A stretch of DNA of 64,000 nucleotides, taken from Lepturacanthus savala. Lineage: Eukaryota > Chordata > Actinopteri > Scombriformes > Trichiuridae. The notes under the pieces are model-generated. The model saw nothing but the letters and a program-made list of their open reading frames with translations. It did not search any database and was not told where the DNA came from. Shown in pieces: positions 36,911-46,526 of the stretch. Numbering within the stretch: the stretch's first letter is position 1; each line of letters begins with the position of its first letter. The stretch covers positions 5,198,398 through 5,262,397 of the forward strand of contig CM060474.1 in the NCBI GenBank assembly GCA_030544235.1. Reading direction: 5' to 3'. A program made the position numbers and the translations under genes.

Positions 36911-37021
36911 TGTCAGGACTGGGGTTTGAACCCACGCCTCCATTTGGAGACCAGAATCCTCTTTGCTAAGAAAGGAAACGAGCCTTGAGCGTGGCGCCTT
37001 AGACCACTCGGACACCCTGAC
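36911..37021 (-). pseudogene. Class B tRNA-Leu(CAA) variant
   Basis: The same class B body as 33757, 3154 bp further on in the array. Confidence 0.75.
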
Positions 37022-37198
37022 TGCAGAACTTGTCTCTTGTAACTCAAAATCAGTAAAATCAAGCTAGGAGTTGAAACTCTATTTTCACTTGTGTGCTCCT
37101 GTGTAACTCTGTTACTTCCAATAAATGGGTGCATTTGGTTATGAACATTTCACCAAAGTAATAAATGATGTTCTATCAAGCTACACGTATGAAAAGTG

Positions 37199-37309
37199 TG
37201 TCAGGAGTGGGATTTGAACCCACGCCTCCATTTGGAGACCAGAAGCCTCTTTGCTAAGGAAGGAGTTGAGCCTTGAGGCTGTCGCCTTAGACCACTCGGC
37301 CATCTTGAC
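37199..37309 (-). pseudogene. Class C tRNA-Leu(CAA) variant, broken anticodon stem
   Basis: Besides A5:C68, the anticodon stem is ACAGC against TCTGG, with clashes at 27:43 and 31:39. Its trailer is of the 34045 type and its leader of the 34331 type, which points to exchange between neighbouring units. Confidence 0.72.
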
Positions 37310-37484
37310 CACTAGACCTATGTCTTGTAACTCAAAATCAGTAAAATCAAGCTAGGAGTTGAAACTCTACTTTCACTTCTGTGTTCCTGTAGAACTCTCA
37401 CTTTTTCTTAACAGCTGAATTTGTTTCTGAACTTTTCACCCACGTAACAGATGACGTTCTATCAAGCTACAGGCATGAAAAGTG

Positions 37485-37595
37485 TGTCAAGAGTGGGATT
37501 TGAACCCACGCCTCCATTTGGAGACCAGAAGTACCTTTTCTAAGGAAGGAGATGAGCCTTGAGTCTGGCGCCTGAGACCACTCGGCAATCCTGAC
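37485..37595 (-). pseudogene. Class D tRNA-Leu(CAA) variant
   Basis: Class D has T9 in box A (TTGCCGAGTGG) and a TCTCAGG D loop. This copy also has a G5-U68 wobble. The CAA anticodon and box B are intact. Box A departs from the TRGY consensus, so transcription is doubtful. Confidence 0.6.
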
Positions 37596-37770
37596 CACAG
37601 AACCTACACATTGTGCCTCAAAATTAGTAGAATTTGTTTCGGAGTGAAACATTTCTTGAAACATTGTTGTCTACTGAAATCTGTCACTCTTTGTTAACAG
37701 CTGCATTTGTTTCTGAACTTTTCACCCATGTAATAAGTGATGTTCTGTCAAGCTACATGCATGAAAACTG

Positions 37771-37881
37771 TGTCAGGAGTGGGATTTGAACCCACGCCTC
37801 CAATTGGAGACCAGAAGCCTCTTTTCTAAGGAAGGAGATAAGCCTTGAGTCTGGCGCCTTAGACCACTCGGCCATCCTGAC
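37771..37881 (-). tRNA. tRNA-Leu-CAA: tRNA-Leu(CAA)
   Basis: Sister of 34617 with the same CCAATTGG variable-arm loop. All stems are intact. Confidence 0.92.
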
Positions 37882-38056
37882 CATTGTATCCATGTCTTGT
37901 AACCAAAAATCAGTAACATCAAGCTAGGAGTTGAAACTCTATTTTCACTTGTGTGCTCCTGTAAAACTGTTACTTCTAATAAATGGCTGCATTTGTTTCT
38001 GAACATTTCACCAAAGTAATGAATGATGTTCTATCAAGCTACAGGTATGAAAACTG

Positions 38057-38167
38057 TGTCAGGAGTGGGATTTGAACCCACGCCTCCATTTGGAGACCAG
38101 AAGTCCCTTTTCTAAGGAAGGAGATGAGCCTTGAGCCTGGCGCCTTTGACCACTCGGCCATCCTGAC
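38057..38167 (-). tRNA. tRNA-Leu-CAA: tRNA-Leu(CAA), minor variant
   Basis: Two changes from consensus: D loop GGTCAAAGG and a terminal G-U pair in the anticodon stem. Box B is normal, unlike its sister at 34903. Confidence 0.83.
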
Positions 38168-38342
38168 CACAGAACCGACACATTGTGCCTCAAAATTCGT
38201 AGAATTCGTTTCGGAGTGAAACATTTCTTGAAACATTGTTGTCTACTGAAATCCGTCACTCTTTGTTAACAGCTGCATTTGTTTCTGAACTTTTCACCCA
38301 TTTAACGAGTGATGTTCTGTCAAGCTACATGCATGAAAAGTG

Positions 38343-38453
38343 TGTCAGGAGTGGGATTTGAACCCACGCCTCCATTTGGAGACCAGAAGTCCCTTTTCTA
38401 AGGAAGGAGATGAGCCTTGAGTCTGGCGCCTTAGACCACTCGGCCATCCTGAC
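38343..38453 (-). tRNA. tRNA-Leu-CAA: tRNA-Leu(CAA)
   Basis: Exactly consensus with a TTTT trailer. Confidence 0.94.
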
Positions 38454-38628
38454 CACAGAACCTACACATTGTGCCTCAAAATTAGTAGAATTCGATTCGG
38501 AGTGAAACATTTCTTGAAACACTGTTGTCTACTGAAATCTATCACTCTTTGTTAACAGCTGCATTTGTTTCTGAACTTTTCACCCATGTAATAAGTGATG
38601 TTCTGTCAAGCTACATGCATGAAAACTG

Positions 38629-38739
38629 TGTCAGGAGTGGGATTTGAACCCACGTCTCCATTTGGAGACCAGAAGCCTCTTTTCTAAGGAAGGAGTTGAG
38701 CCTTGAGTCTGGCGCCTTAGACCACTCGGCCATCCTGAC
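38629..38739 (-). tRNA. tRNA-Leu-CAA: tRNA-Leu(CAA)
   Basis: Consensus apart from one variable-arm base (GAGACGTGGG). Confidence 0.9.
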
Positions 38740-38916
38740 CATTGTATCCATGTCTTGTAACCAAAAATCAGTAACATCAAGCTAGGAGTTGAAACTCTAT
38801 TTTCACTTGTGTGCTCCTGTAAAACTCTGTTACTTCTAATAAATGGCTGCATTTGTTTCTGAACATTTCACCAAAGTAATAAATGATGTTCTATCAAGCT
38901 ACAGGTATGAAAACTG

Positions 38917-39027
38917 TGTCAGGAGTGGGATTTGAACCCACGCCTCCATTTGGAGACCAGAAGTCGCTTTTCTAAGGAAGGAGATGAGCCTTGAGTCTGG
39001 CGCCTTAGACCACTCGGCCATCCTGAC
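38917..39027 (-). tRNA. tRNA-Leu-CAA: tRNA-Leu(CAA)
   Basis: Consensus exons; one intron base differs (AAGCGAC at its 3' end). Confidence 0.93.
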
Positions 39028-39202
39028 CACCGAACCTGCACATTGTGCCTTAAAATTAGTAGAATTCGTTTCAGAGTGCAACATTTCTTGAAACACTGTT
39101 GTCTACTGAAATCTGTCACTCTTTGTTAACAGCTGCATTTGTTTCTGAACTTTTCACCCATGTAATAAGTGATGTTCTGTCAAGCTACAGGCATAAAAGC
39201 TG

Positions 39203-39313
39203 TGTGAGGAGTGGGATTTGAACCCACACCTCTATTTGGAGACCAGAATTCCCTTTGCTAAGGAAGGAGATAAGCCTTGAGCCTGGCGCCTTAGACCACT
39301 CAGCCATCCTGAC
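39203..39313 (-). pseudogene. tRNA-Leu(CAA) with acceptor clash
   Basis: The 3' acceptor strand is TCCTCAC, giving C3:C70. Several other bases drift (GGCTGAG D arm, GGTGTGGG, G31-U39). Confidence 0.65.
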
Positions 39314-39490
39314 CGCTGTACATGTGTCTTGTAACAAAAATTCAGTAACATCAAGCTAGGTGTTGAAACTCTATTTTCACTTGTGTGCTCCTGTGTAACT
39401 CTGTTACTTCCAATAAATGGGTGCATTTGGTTCTGAACATTTCACCAAAGTAATAAATGATGTTCTATCAAGCTACACGTATGAAAAGTG

Positions 39491-39601
39491 TGTCAGGAGA
39501 GGGATTTGAACCCACACCTCCATTTGGAGACCAGAAGCCCCTTTGCTAAGGAAGGAGATGAGCCCTGAGTCTGGTGCCTTTGACCACTCGGCCATCTTGA
39601 C
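39491..39601 (-). pseudogene. Class C unit with CAG anticodon
   Basis: The anticodon (39565-39567) is CAG, which would still read a leucine codon (CUG). The acceptor has the class C A5:C68 mismatch and the T stem has a U50:U64 clash. It is probably decayed despite the synonymous-family anticodon. Confidence 0.62.
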
Positions 39602-39661
39602 CACTAGACCTATGTCTTGTAACTCAAAATCAGTAAAATCAAGCTAGGAGTTGAAACTGTG

Positions 39662-39772
39662 TGTCAAGAGTGGGATTTGAACCCACGCCTCCATTTAGAG
39701 ACCAGAAGTCCCTTTTCTAGGGAAGGAGATGAGCCTTGAGTCTGGCGCCTTATACCACTCGGCCATCCTGAT
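39662..39772 (-). pseudogene. tRNA-Leu(CAA) after a shortened spacer
   Basis: G1 is A (A1:C72), there is a G5-U68 wobble, the variable stem is weakened (CTCTAAATGG) and the D loop reads GGTATAAGG. The trailer side has only a 60-bp spacer to the unit at 39491. Confidence 0.65.
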
Positions 39773-39947
39773 CACAGAACCTACACATTGTGCCTCAAAA
39801 TTAGTAGAATTCGATTCGGAGTGAAACATTTCTTGAAACACTGTTGTCTACTGAAATCTGTCACTCTTTGTTAACAGCTGCATTTGTTTCTGAACTTTTC
39901 ACCCATGTAATAAGTGATGTTCTGTCAAGCTACATGCATGAAAACTG

Positions 39948-40058
39948 TGTCAGGAGTGGGATTTGAACCCACACCCCCATTTGGAGACCAGAAGTCCCTT
40001 TTCTAAAGAAGGAGTTGAGCCTTGAGTCTGGTGCCTTAGACCACTGGGCCATCCTGAC
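39948..40058 (-). tRNA. tRNA-Leu-CAA: tRNA-Leu(CAA), variant
   Basis: Stems are intact with changes in the D arm (GGCCCAGTGG), at position 26 region (GGCACC) and in the variable arm (GGGGGTGTGGG). Box B and TTTT are present. Confidence 0.7.
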
Positions 40059-40235
40059 CGCTGTACACGTGTCTTGTAATGAAAATTCAGTAACATCCAG
40101 CTAGGTGTTGAAACTCTATCTTCACTTGTGTGCTCCTGTAAAACTCTGTTACTTCTAATAAATGGCTGCATTTGTTTCTGAACATTTCACCAAAGTAATA
40201 AATTATGTTCTATCAAGCTACAGGTATGAAAAGTG

Positions 40236-40346
40236 TGTCAGGAGCGGGATTTGAACCCACGCCTCCATTTGGAGACCAGAAGTCCCTTTTCTAAGGAAGG
40301 AGATGAGCCTTGAGTCTGGCGCCTTAGACCACTCGGCCATCCTGAC
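40236..40346 (-). tRNA. tRNA-Leu-CAA: tRNA-Leu(CAA)
   Basis: Consensus except a U50-G64 wobble in the T stem (CCCGC). Confidence 0.9.
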
Positions 40347-40517
40347 CACAGAACCTACACATTGTGCCTCAAAATTAGTAGAATTCGTTTCGGAGTGAAA
40401 CATTTCTTGAAACATTGTTGTCTACTGAAATCCGTAACTCTTAACAGCTGCATTTGTTTCTGAACTTTTCACCCATGTAACAAGTGATGTTCTGTCAAGC
40501 TACAGGCATAAAAACTG

Positions 40518-40628
40518 TGTCAGGAGTGGGATTTGAACCCACACCTCCATTTGGAGACCAGAAGCCTCTTTGCTAAGGAAGGAGTTGAGCCTTGAGTCTG
40601 GCGCCTTAGACCACTCGGCCATCTTGAC
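40518..40628 (-). tRNA. tRNA-Leu-CAA: Class C tRNA-Leu(CAA), acceptor mismatch only
   Basis: A5:C68 is the only stem defect and the anticodon stem is normal. A T5 terminator follows. Confidence 0.63.
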
Positions 40629-40803
40629 CACTAGACCTATGTCTTGTAACTCAAAATCAGTAAAATCAAGCTAGGAGTTGAAACTCTACTTTCACTTCTG
40701 TGTTCCTGTAGAACTCTCACTTTTTCTTAACAGCTGCATTTGTTTCTGAACTTTTCACCCACGTAACAGATGACGTTCTATCAAGCGACAGGCATGAAAA
40801 GTG

Positions 40804-40914
40804 TGTCAGGAGTGGGATTTGAACCCACGCCTCCATTTGGAGACCAGAAGTCCCTTTTCTAAGGAAGGAGTTGAGCCTTGAGTCTGGCGCCTTAGACCAC
40901 TCGGCCATCCTGAC
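40804..40914 (-). tRNA. tRNA-Leu-CAA: tRNA-Leu(CAA)
   Basis: Consensus exons with the GCTCAACTCC intron start. It is the 4754-bp offset sister of 36050. Confidence 0.93.
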
Positions 40915-41089
40915 CTCTAGACCTAGGTCTTGTAACTCAAAATCAGTAAAATCAAGCTAGGAGTTGAAACTCTATTTTCACTTCTGTGTTCCTATAGAAC
41001 TCTCAGTTTTTGTTAACAGCTGCATTTGTTTCTGAACGTTTCACCCATGTAACAAATGATGTTCTATCAAGCTACAGGCATGAAAAGGG

Positions 41090-41200
41090 TGTCAGGACTG
41101 GGGTTTGAACCCAGGCCTCCATTTGGAGACCAGAATCCTCTTTGCTAAGAAAGGAAACGAGCCTTGAGCGTGGCGCCTTAGACCACTCGGACACCCTGAC
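41090..41200 (-). pseudogene. Class B variant with restored T stem
   Basis: It has the class B lesions at 7, 10 and 30, but base 49 is C here (position 41114), so it pairs with the class-B-specific G65 and the T stem is again fully paired. The 10:25 and 30:40 clashes remain. Confidence 0.7.
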
Positions 41201-41375
41201 TGCAGAACTTGTCTCTTGTAACTCAAAATCAGTAAAATCAAGCTAGGAGTTGAAACTCTATTATCACTTCTGTGTTCCTGTAGAACTCTCACTTTTTGTT
41301 AACAGCTGCATTTGTTTCTGAACTTTTCACACATGTAACAGATGATGTTCTGTCAAGCTACATGTATAAAATGTG

Positions 41376-41486
41376 TGTCAGGAGTGGGATTTGAACCCAC
41401 GCCTCCATTTGGAGACCAGAAGTCCCTTTTCTAAGGAAGGAGATGAGCCTTGAGTCTGGCGCCTTAGACCACTCGGCCATCCTGAC
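41376..41486 (-). tRNA. tRNA-Leu-CAA: tRNA-Leu(CAA)
   Basis: Consensus exons. The trailer ACACACATTTTA keeps four Ts, unlike its parallel units at 33468 and 36622. Confidence 0.93.
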
Positions 41487-41670
41487 CGCTGTACACGTGT
41501 CTTGTAATGAAAATTCAGTAACATCCAGCTAGGTCATTTCGGAGTGAAACATTTCTTGAAACATTGTTGTCTACTGAAATCTGTCACTCTTTGTTAACAG
41601 CTGCATTTGTTTCTGAACTTTTCACCAATGTAACAAGTGATCTTCTGTCAAGCTACAGGCATAAAAACTG

Positions 41671-41781
41671 TGTCAGGAGTGGGATTTGAACCCACACCTC
41701 CATTTGGAGACCAGAAGCCTCTTTGCTAAGGAAGGAGTTGAGCCTTGAGTCTGCCGCCTTAGACCACTCGGCCATCTTGAC
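41671..41781 (-). pseudogene. Class C tRNA-Leu(CAA) variant
   Basis: A5:C68 plus GCAGA in the anticodon stem (27:43 G:G clash). The leader joins two spacer types abruptly. Confidence 0.7.
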
Positions 41782-41956
41782 CACTAGACCTATGTCTTGT
41801 AACTCAAAATCAGTAAAATCAAGCTAGGAGTTGAAACTCTACTTTCACTTCTGTGTTCCTGTAGAACTCTCACTTTTTCTTAACAGCTGAATTTGTTTCT
41901 GAACTTTTCACCCACGTAACAGATGACGTTCTATCAAGCTACAGGTATGAAAACTG

Positions 41957-42067
41957 TGTCAGGAGTGGGATTTGAACCCACGCCTCCATTTGGAGACCAG
42001 AAGTCCCTTTTCTAAGGAAGGAGATGAGCCTTGAGTCTGGCGCCTGAGACCACTCGGCAATCCTGAC
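41957..42067 (-). pseudogene. Class D tRNA-Leu(CAA) variant
   Basis: The class D box A (TTGCCGAGTGG) and D loop are present, but the acceptor stem is fully paired, unlike 37485. The only concern is box A and base 9. Confidence 0.58.
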
Positions 42068-42242
42068 CACAGAACCTACACATTGTGCCTCAAAATTAGT
42101 AGAATTTGTTTCGGAGTGAAACATTTCTTGAAACATTGTTGTCTACTGAACTCTGTCACTCTTTGTTAACAGCTGCATTTGTTTCTGAACTTTTCACCCA
42201 TGTAACAAGTGATGTTCTGTGAAGCTACAGGCATAAAAACTG

Positions 42243-42353
42243 TGTCAGGAGTGGGATTTGAACCCACACCTCTATTTGGAGACCAGAAGCCTCTTTGCTA
42301 AGGAAGGAGATGAGCCTTGAGCCTGGCGCCTTAGATCACTCGGCCATCCTGAG
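42243..42353 (-). pseudogene. tRNA-Leu(CAA) with C1
   Basis: The first base is C, giving C1:C72, and D-loop and variable-arm bases have drifted. Confidence 0.65.
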
Positions 42354-42530
42354 CGCTGTATACGTGTCTTGTAACGAAAATTCAGTAAAATCAAGCTAGG
42401 TGTTGAAACTCTATTTTCACTTGTGTGCTCCTGTAAAACTCTGTTACTTCAAATAAATGAGTGCATTTGGTTCTGAACATTTCACCAAAGTAATAAATAA
42501 TGTTCTATCAAGCTACACGTATGAAAAGTG

Positions 42531-42641
42531 TGTCAGGAGTGGGATTTGAACCCACACCTCCATTTGGAGACCAGAAGCCCCTTTGCTAAGGAAGGAGATG
42601 AGCCTTGAGTCTGGCGCCTTAGACCACTCGGCCATCTTGAC
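42531..42641 (-). tRNA. tRNA-Leu-CAA: Class C tRNA-Leu(CAA), acceptor mismatch only
   Basis: A5:C68 with normal anticodon stem, T stem and boxes. Confidence 0.63.
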
Positions 42642-42816
42642 CACTAGACCTATGTCTTGTAACTCAAAATCAGTAAAATCAAGCTAGGAGTTGAAACTCT
42701 ACTTTCACTTCTGTGTTCCTGTAGAACTCTCACTTTTTCTTAACAGCTGCATTTGTTTCTGAACTTTTCACCCACGTAACAGATGACGTTCTATCAAGCT
42801 ACAGGCATGAAAAGTG

Positions 42817-42927
42817 TGTCAAGAGTGGGATTTGAACCCACGCCTCCATTTGGAGATCAGAAGTCTCTTTTCTAAGGAAGGAGATGAGCCTTGAGCCTGG
42901 CACCTTAGACCACTCGGCCATCATGAC
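42817..42927 (-). pseudogene. tRNA-Leu(CAA) with acceptor U:U clash
   Basis: The acceptor strands GTCATGA and TCTTGAC clash at 5:68. The variable arm (TGATCTCC) also differs. Confidence 0.65.
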
Positions 42928-43101
42928 CACAGAAACTACACATTGTGCCTCAAAATTAGTAAGATTCAGCTTCGAGTGAAAGATTTCCTGAAACATTGTT
43001 GTCCTCTAAAAGTCTCACCTTTTGTTAACAGCTGCATTTGTTTCTGAACTTTTCACCCATGTAACAAGTGATGTTCTGTCAAGCTACATGCATGAAAACT
43101 G

Positions 43102-43212
43102 TGCCAGGAGTGCGATTTGAACCCACGCCTCCATTTGGAGACCAGAAGCCTCTTTTCTAAGGAAGGAGTTGAGCCTTGAGTCTGGCACCTTATACCACTT
43201 GGCCATCCTGAC
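43102..43212 (-). pseudogene. tRNA-Leu(CAA) with box B hit
   Basis: C62 of box B is G (T stem CGCAC), the acceptor has U2-G71, and the D arm reads GGCCAAGTGGTATAAGG. Confidence 0.68.
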
Positions 43213-43389
43213 CATTGTACCCATGTCTTGTAACCAAAAATCAGTAACATCAAGCTAGGAGTTGAAACTCTATTTTCACTTGTGTGCTCCTGTAAAACTC
43301 CGTTACTTCTAATAAATGGCTGCATTTGTTTCTGAACATTTCACCAAAGTAATAAATGATGTTCTATCAAGCTACAGGTATGAAAACTG

Positions 43390-43500
43390 TGTCAGGAGTG
43401 GGATTTGAACTGACGCCTCCATTTGGAGACCAGAAGTCCCTTTTCTAAGGAAGGAGATGAGCCTTGAGTCTGGCGCCTTAGACCACTCGGCCATCCTGAC
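43390..43500 (-). pseudogene. tRNA-Leu(CAA) with broken T stem
   Basis: The 5' T-stem strand is GTCAG rather than GTGGG, so two pairs are lost and box B is damaged (AGTTCAAATCC). The rest is consensus. Confidence 0.72.
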
Positions 43501-43678
43501 CACCAGACTTATGTCTTGTAACTCAAAATCAGTAACATCAAGCTAGGAGTTGAAACTCTATTTGCACTTACGGGGCTCCTGTAAAACTCTGTTACTTCTA
43601 ATAAATGGCTGCATTTGTTCCTGAACATTTCACCAAAGTAATAAATGATGTTCTATCAAGCTACAGGTATGAAAACTG

Positions 43679-43789
43679 TGTCAGGAGTGGGATTTGAACC
43701 CACGCCTCCATTTGGAGACCAGAAGTCCCTTTTCTAAGGAAGGAGTTGAGCCTTGAGTCTGGCGCCTTAGACCACTCGGCCATCCTGAC
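43679..43789 (-). tRNA. tRNA-Leu-CAA: tRNA-Leu(CAA)
   Basis: Consensus exons with the GCTCAACTCC intron start. Confidence 0.93.
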
Positions 43790-43964
43790 CACAGAACCTA
43801 CACATTGTGCCTCAAAATTAGTAGAATTCTTTTCGGCGTGAAACATTTCTTGAAACATTGTTGTCTACTGAAATCCGTCACTCTTTGTTAACAGCTGCAT
43901 TTGTTTCTGAACTTTTCACCCATGTAACAAGTGATGTTCTGTCAAGCTACAGGCATAAAAACTG

Positions 43965-44068
43965 TGTCAGGAGTGGGATTTGAACCCACACCTCCATTTG
44001 GAGACCAGAAGCCTCTTTGCTAAGGAAGGAGTTGAGCCTGGTGCCTTAGACCACTCGGCCATCTTGAC
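43965..44068 (-). pseudogene. Class C unit with 7-nt deletion across the anticodon
   Basis: The unit is 104 bp. The 5' exon reads CCAGGCTCAAC, so seven bases between two CTCAA repeats (one in the anticodon loop, one in the intron) were lost. The deletion removes the original anticodon but brings in CTCAA from the intron, so a C-U-CAA-C loop can be redrawn with a 20-nt intron. It also has A5:C68. Confidence 0.7.
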
Positions 44069-44243
44069 CACTAGACCAATGTCTTGTAACTCAAAATCAG
44101 TAAAATCAAGCTAGGAGTTGAAACTCTACTTTCACTTCTGTGTTCCTGTAGAACTCTCACTTTTTCTTAACAGCTGCATTTGTTTCTGAACTTTTCACCC
44201 ACGTAACAGATGACGTTCTATCAAGCGACAGGCATGAAAAGTG

Positions 44244-44354
44244 TGTCAGGAGTGGGATTTGAACCCACGCCTCCATTTGGAGACCAGAAGTCCCTTTTCT
44301 AAGGAAGGAGTTGAGCCTTGAGTCTGGCGCCTTAGACCACTCGGCCATCCTGAC
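44244..44354 (-). tRNA. tRNA-Leu-CAA: tRNA-Leu(CAA)
   Basis: Consensus exons. First member of the 4-unit, 1144-bp block. Confidence 0.93.
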
Positions 44355-44529
44355 CTCTAGACCTATGTCTTGTAACTCAAAATCAGTAAAATCAAGCTAG
44401 GAGTTGAAACTCTACTTTCACTTCTGTGTTCCTGTAGAACTCTCACTTTTTCTTAACAGCTGCATTTGTTTCTGAACTTTTCACCCACGTAACAGATGAC
44501 GTTCTATCAAGCTACAGGCATGAAAAGTG

Positions 44530-44640
44530 TGTCAGGAGTGGGATTTGAACCCACGCCTCCATTTGGAGACCAGAAGTCCCTTTTCTAAGGAAGGAGATGA
44601 GCCTTGAGTCTGGCGCCTTAGACCACTCGGCCATCCTGAC
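44530..44640 (-). tRNA. tRNA-Leu-CAA: tRNA-Leu(CAA)
   Basis: Exactly consensus; second member of the 4-unit block. Confidence 0.94.
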
Positions 44641-44815
44641 CACAAAACCTGTACATTGTGCCTCAAAATTAGTAGAATTCGTTTCGAAGTGAAACATTTC
44701 TTGAAACACTGTTGTCTACTGAAATCTGTCACTCTTTGTTAACAGCTGCATTTGTTTCTGAACTTTTCACCCATGTAATAAGTGATGTTCTGTCAAGCTA
44801 CATGCATTAAAACTG

Positions 44816-44926
44816 TGTCAGGAGTGGGATTTGAACCCACGCCTCCATTTGGAGACCAGAAGTCCCTTTTCTAAGGAAGGAGATGAGCCTTGAGTCTGGC
44901 GCCTTAGACCACTCGGCCATCCTGAC
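44816..44926 (-). tRNA. tRNA-Leu-CAA: tRNA-Leu(CAA)
   Basis: Exactly consensus; the trailer begins ACACAGTTTTAATG. Confidence 0.94.
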
Positions 44927-45101
44927 CGCTAGACCTATGTCTTGGAACTCAAAATCAGTAAATTCAAGCTAGGAGTTGAAACTCCATTTTCACTTCTGCG
45001 TTCCTGTAGAACTCTCCCTTTTTGTTAACAGCTGCATTTGTTTCTCAACTTTTCACCCATGTAACAGATCATGTTCTATCACGCTACAGGCATGAAAACT
45101 T

Positions 45102-45212
45102 TTTCAGGAGAGGGATTTGAACCCATGCCTCCATTTGGAGACCAGAAGTCCCTTTCCTAAGGAAGGAGATGAGCCTTGAGTCTGGCGCCTTAGACCACTC
45201 GGCCATCCTGAC
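45102..45212 (-). pseudogene. tRNA-Leu(CAA) with damaged acceptor and T stem
   Basis: The 3' end is TCCTGAA (G1:A72) and the T stem is ATGGG against CCCTC with two clashes. The CAA anticodon and boxes are present. Confidence 0.72.
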
Positions 45213-45387
45213 CGTTCAACCCATGTCTTGTAACTAAAGATCAGTCACATCAAGCTAGGAGTTGGAACTCTATTTCCACTTCTGTGTTCCTGTAGAACTC
45301 TGCCTTTTTGTTAACAGCTGCATTTGTTTCTCAACTTTTCACCCATGTAACAGATGACGTTCTATCAAGCGACAGGCATGAAAAGTG

Positions 45388-45498
45388 TGTCAGGAGTGGG
45401 ATTTGAACCCACGCCTCCATTTGGAGACCAGAAGTCCCTTTTCTAAGGAAGGAGTTGAGCCTTGAGTCTGGCGCCTTAGACCACTTGGCCATCCTGAC
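45388..45498 (-). tRNA. tRNA-Leu-CAA: tRNA-Leu(CAA)
   Basis: Consensus except base 13 (GGCCAAGTGG). It starts the second copy of the 4-unit block. Confidence 0.88.
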
Positions 45499-45673
45499 CT
45501 CTAGACCTATGTCTTGTAACTCAAAATCAGTAAAATCAAGCTAGGAGTTGAAACTCTACTTTCACTTCTGTGTTCCTGTAGAACTCTCACTTTTTCTTAA
45601 CAGCTGCATTTGTTTCTGAACTTTTCACCCACGTAACAGATGACGTTCTATCAAGCTACAGGCATGAAAAGTG

Positions 45674-45784
45674 TGTCAGGAGTGGGATTTGAACCCACGC
45701 CTCCATTTGGAGACCAGAAGTCCCTTTTCTAAGGAAGGAGATGAGCCTTGAGTCTGGCGCCTTAGACCACTCGGCCATCCTGAC
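45674..45784 (-). tRNA. tRNA-Leu-CAA: tRNA-Leu(CAA)
   Basis: Exactly consensus; 1144 bp from its sister at 44530. Confidence 0.94.
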
Positions 45785-45959
45785 CACAGAACCTGTACAT
45801 TGTGCCTCAAAATTAGTAGAATTCGTTTCGGAGTGAAACATTTCTTGAAACACTGTTGTCTACTGAAATCTGTCACTCTTTGTTAACAGCTGCATTTGTT
45901 TCTGAACTTTTCACCCATGTAATAAGTGATGTTCTGTCAAGCTACATGCATTAAAACTG

Positions 45960-46070
45960 TGTCAGGAGTGGGATTTGAACCCACGCCTCCATTTGGAGAC
46001 CAGAAGTCCCTTTTCTAAGGAAGGAGATGAGCCTTGAGTCTGGCGCCTTAGACCACTCGGCCATCCTGAC
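45960..46070 (-). tRNA. tRNA-Leu-CAA: tRNA-Leu(CAA)
   Basis: Exactly consensus; 1144 bp from its sister at 44816. Confidence 0.94.
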
Positions 46071-46245
46071 CGCTAGACCTATGTCTTGGAACTCAAAATC
46101 AGTAAATTCAAGCTAGGAGTTGAAACTCCATTTTCACTTCTGCGTTCCTGTAGAACTCTCCCTTTTTGTTAACAGCTGCATTTGTTTCTCAACTTTTCAC
46201 CCATGTAACAGATCATGTTCTATCATGCTACAGGCATGAAAACTT

Positions 46246-46351
46246 TTTCAGGAGAGGGATTTGAACCCATGCCTCCATTTGGAGACCAGAAGTCCCTTTC
46301 CTAAGGAAGGAGATGAGCCTTGAGTCCACTCGACCACTCGGCCATCCTGAC
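46246..46351 (-). pseudogene. tRNA-Leu pseudogene, D and anticodon stem scrambled
   Basis: The 5' exon reads GGTCGAGTGGACTCAAGG, so the D-stem 3' side and anticodon stem are replaced and five bases lost. It also shares the acceptor and T-stem lesions of its sister at 45102. Confidence 0.85.
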
Positions 46352-46526
46352 CGTTCAACCCATGTCTTGTAACTAAAGATCAGTCACATCAAGCTAGGAG
46401 TTGGAACTCTATTTCCACCTCTGTGTTCCTGTAGAACTCTGCCTTTTTGTTAACAGCTGCATTTGTTTCTCAACTTTTCACCCATGTAACAGATGACGTT
46501 CTATCAAGCTACAGGCATGAAAACTG

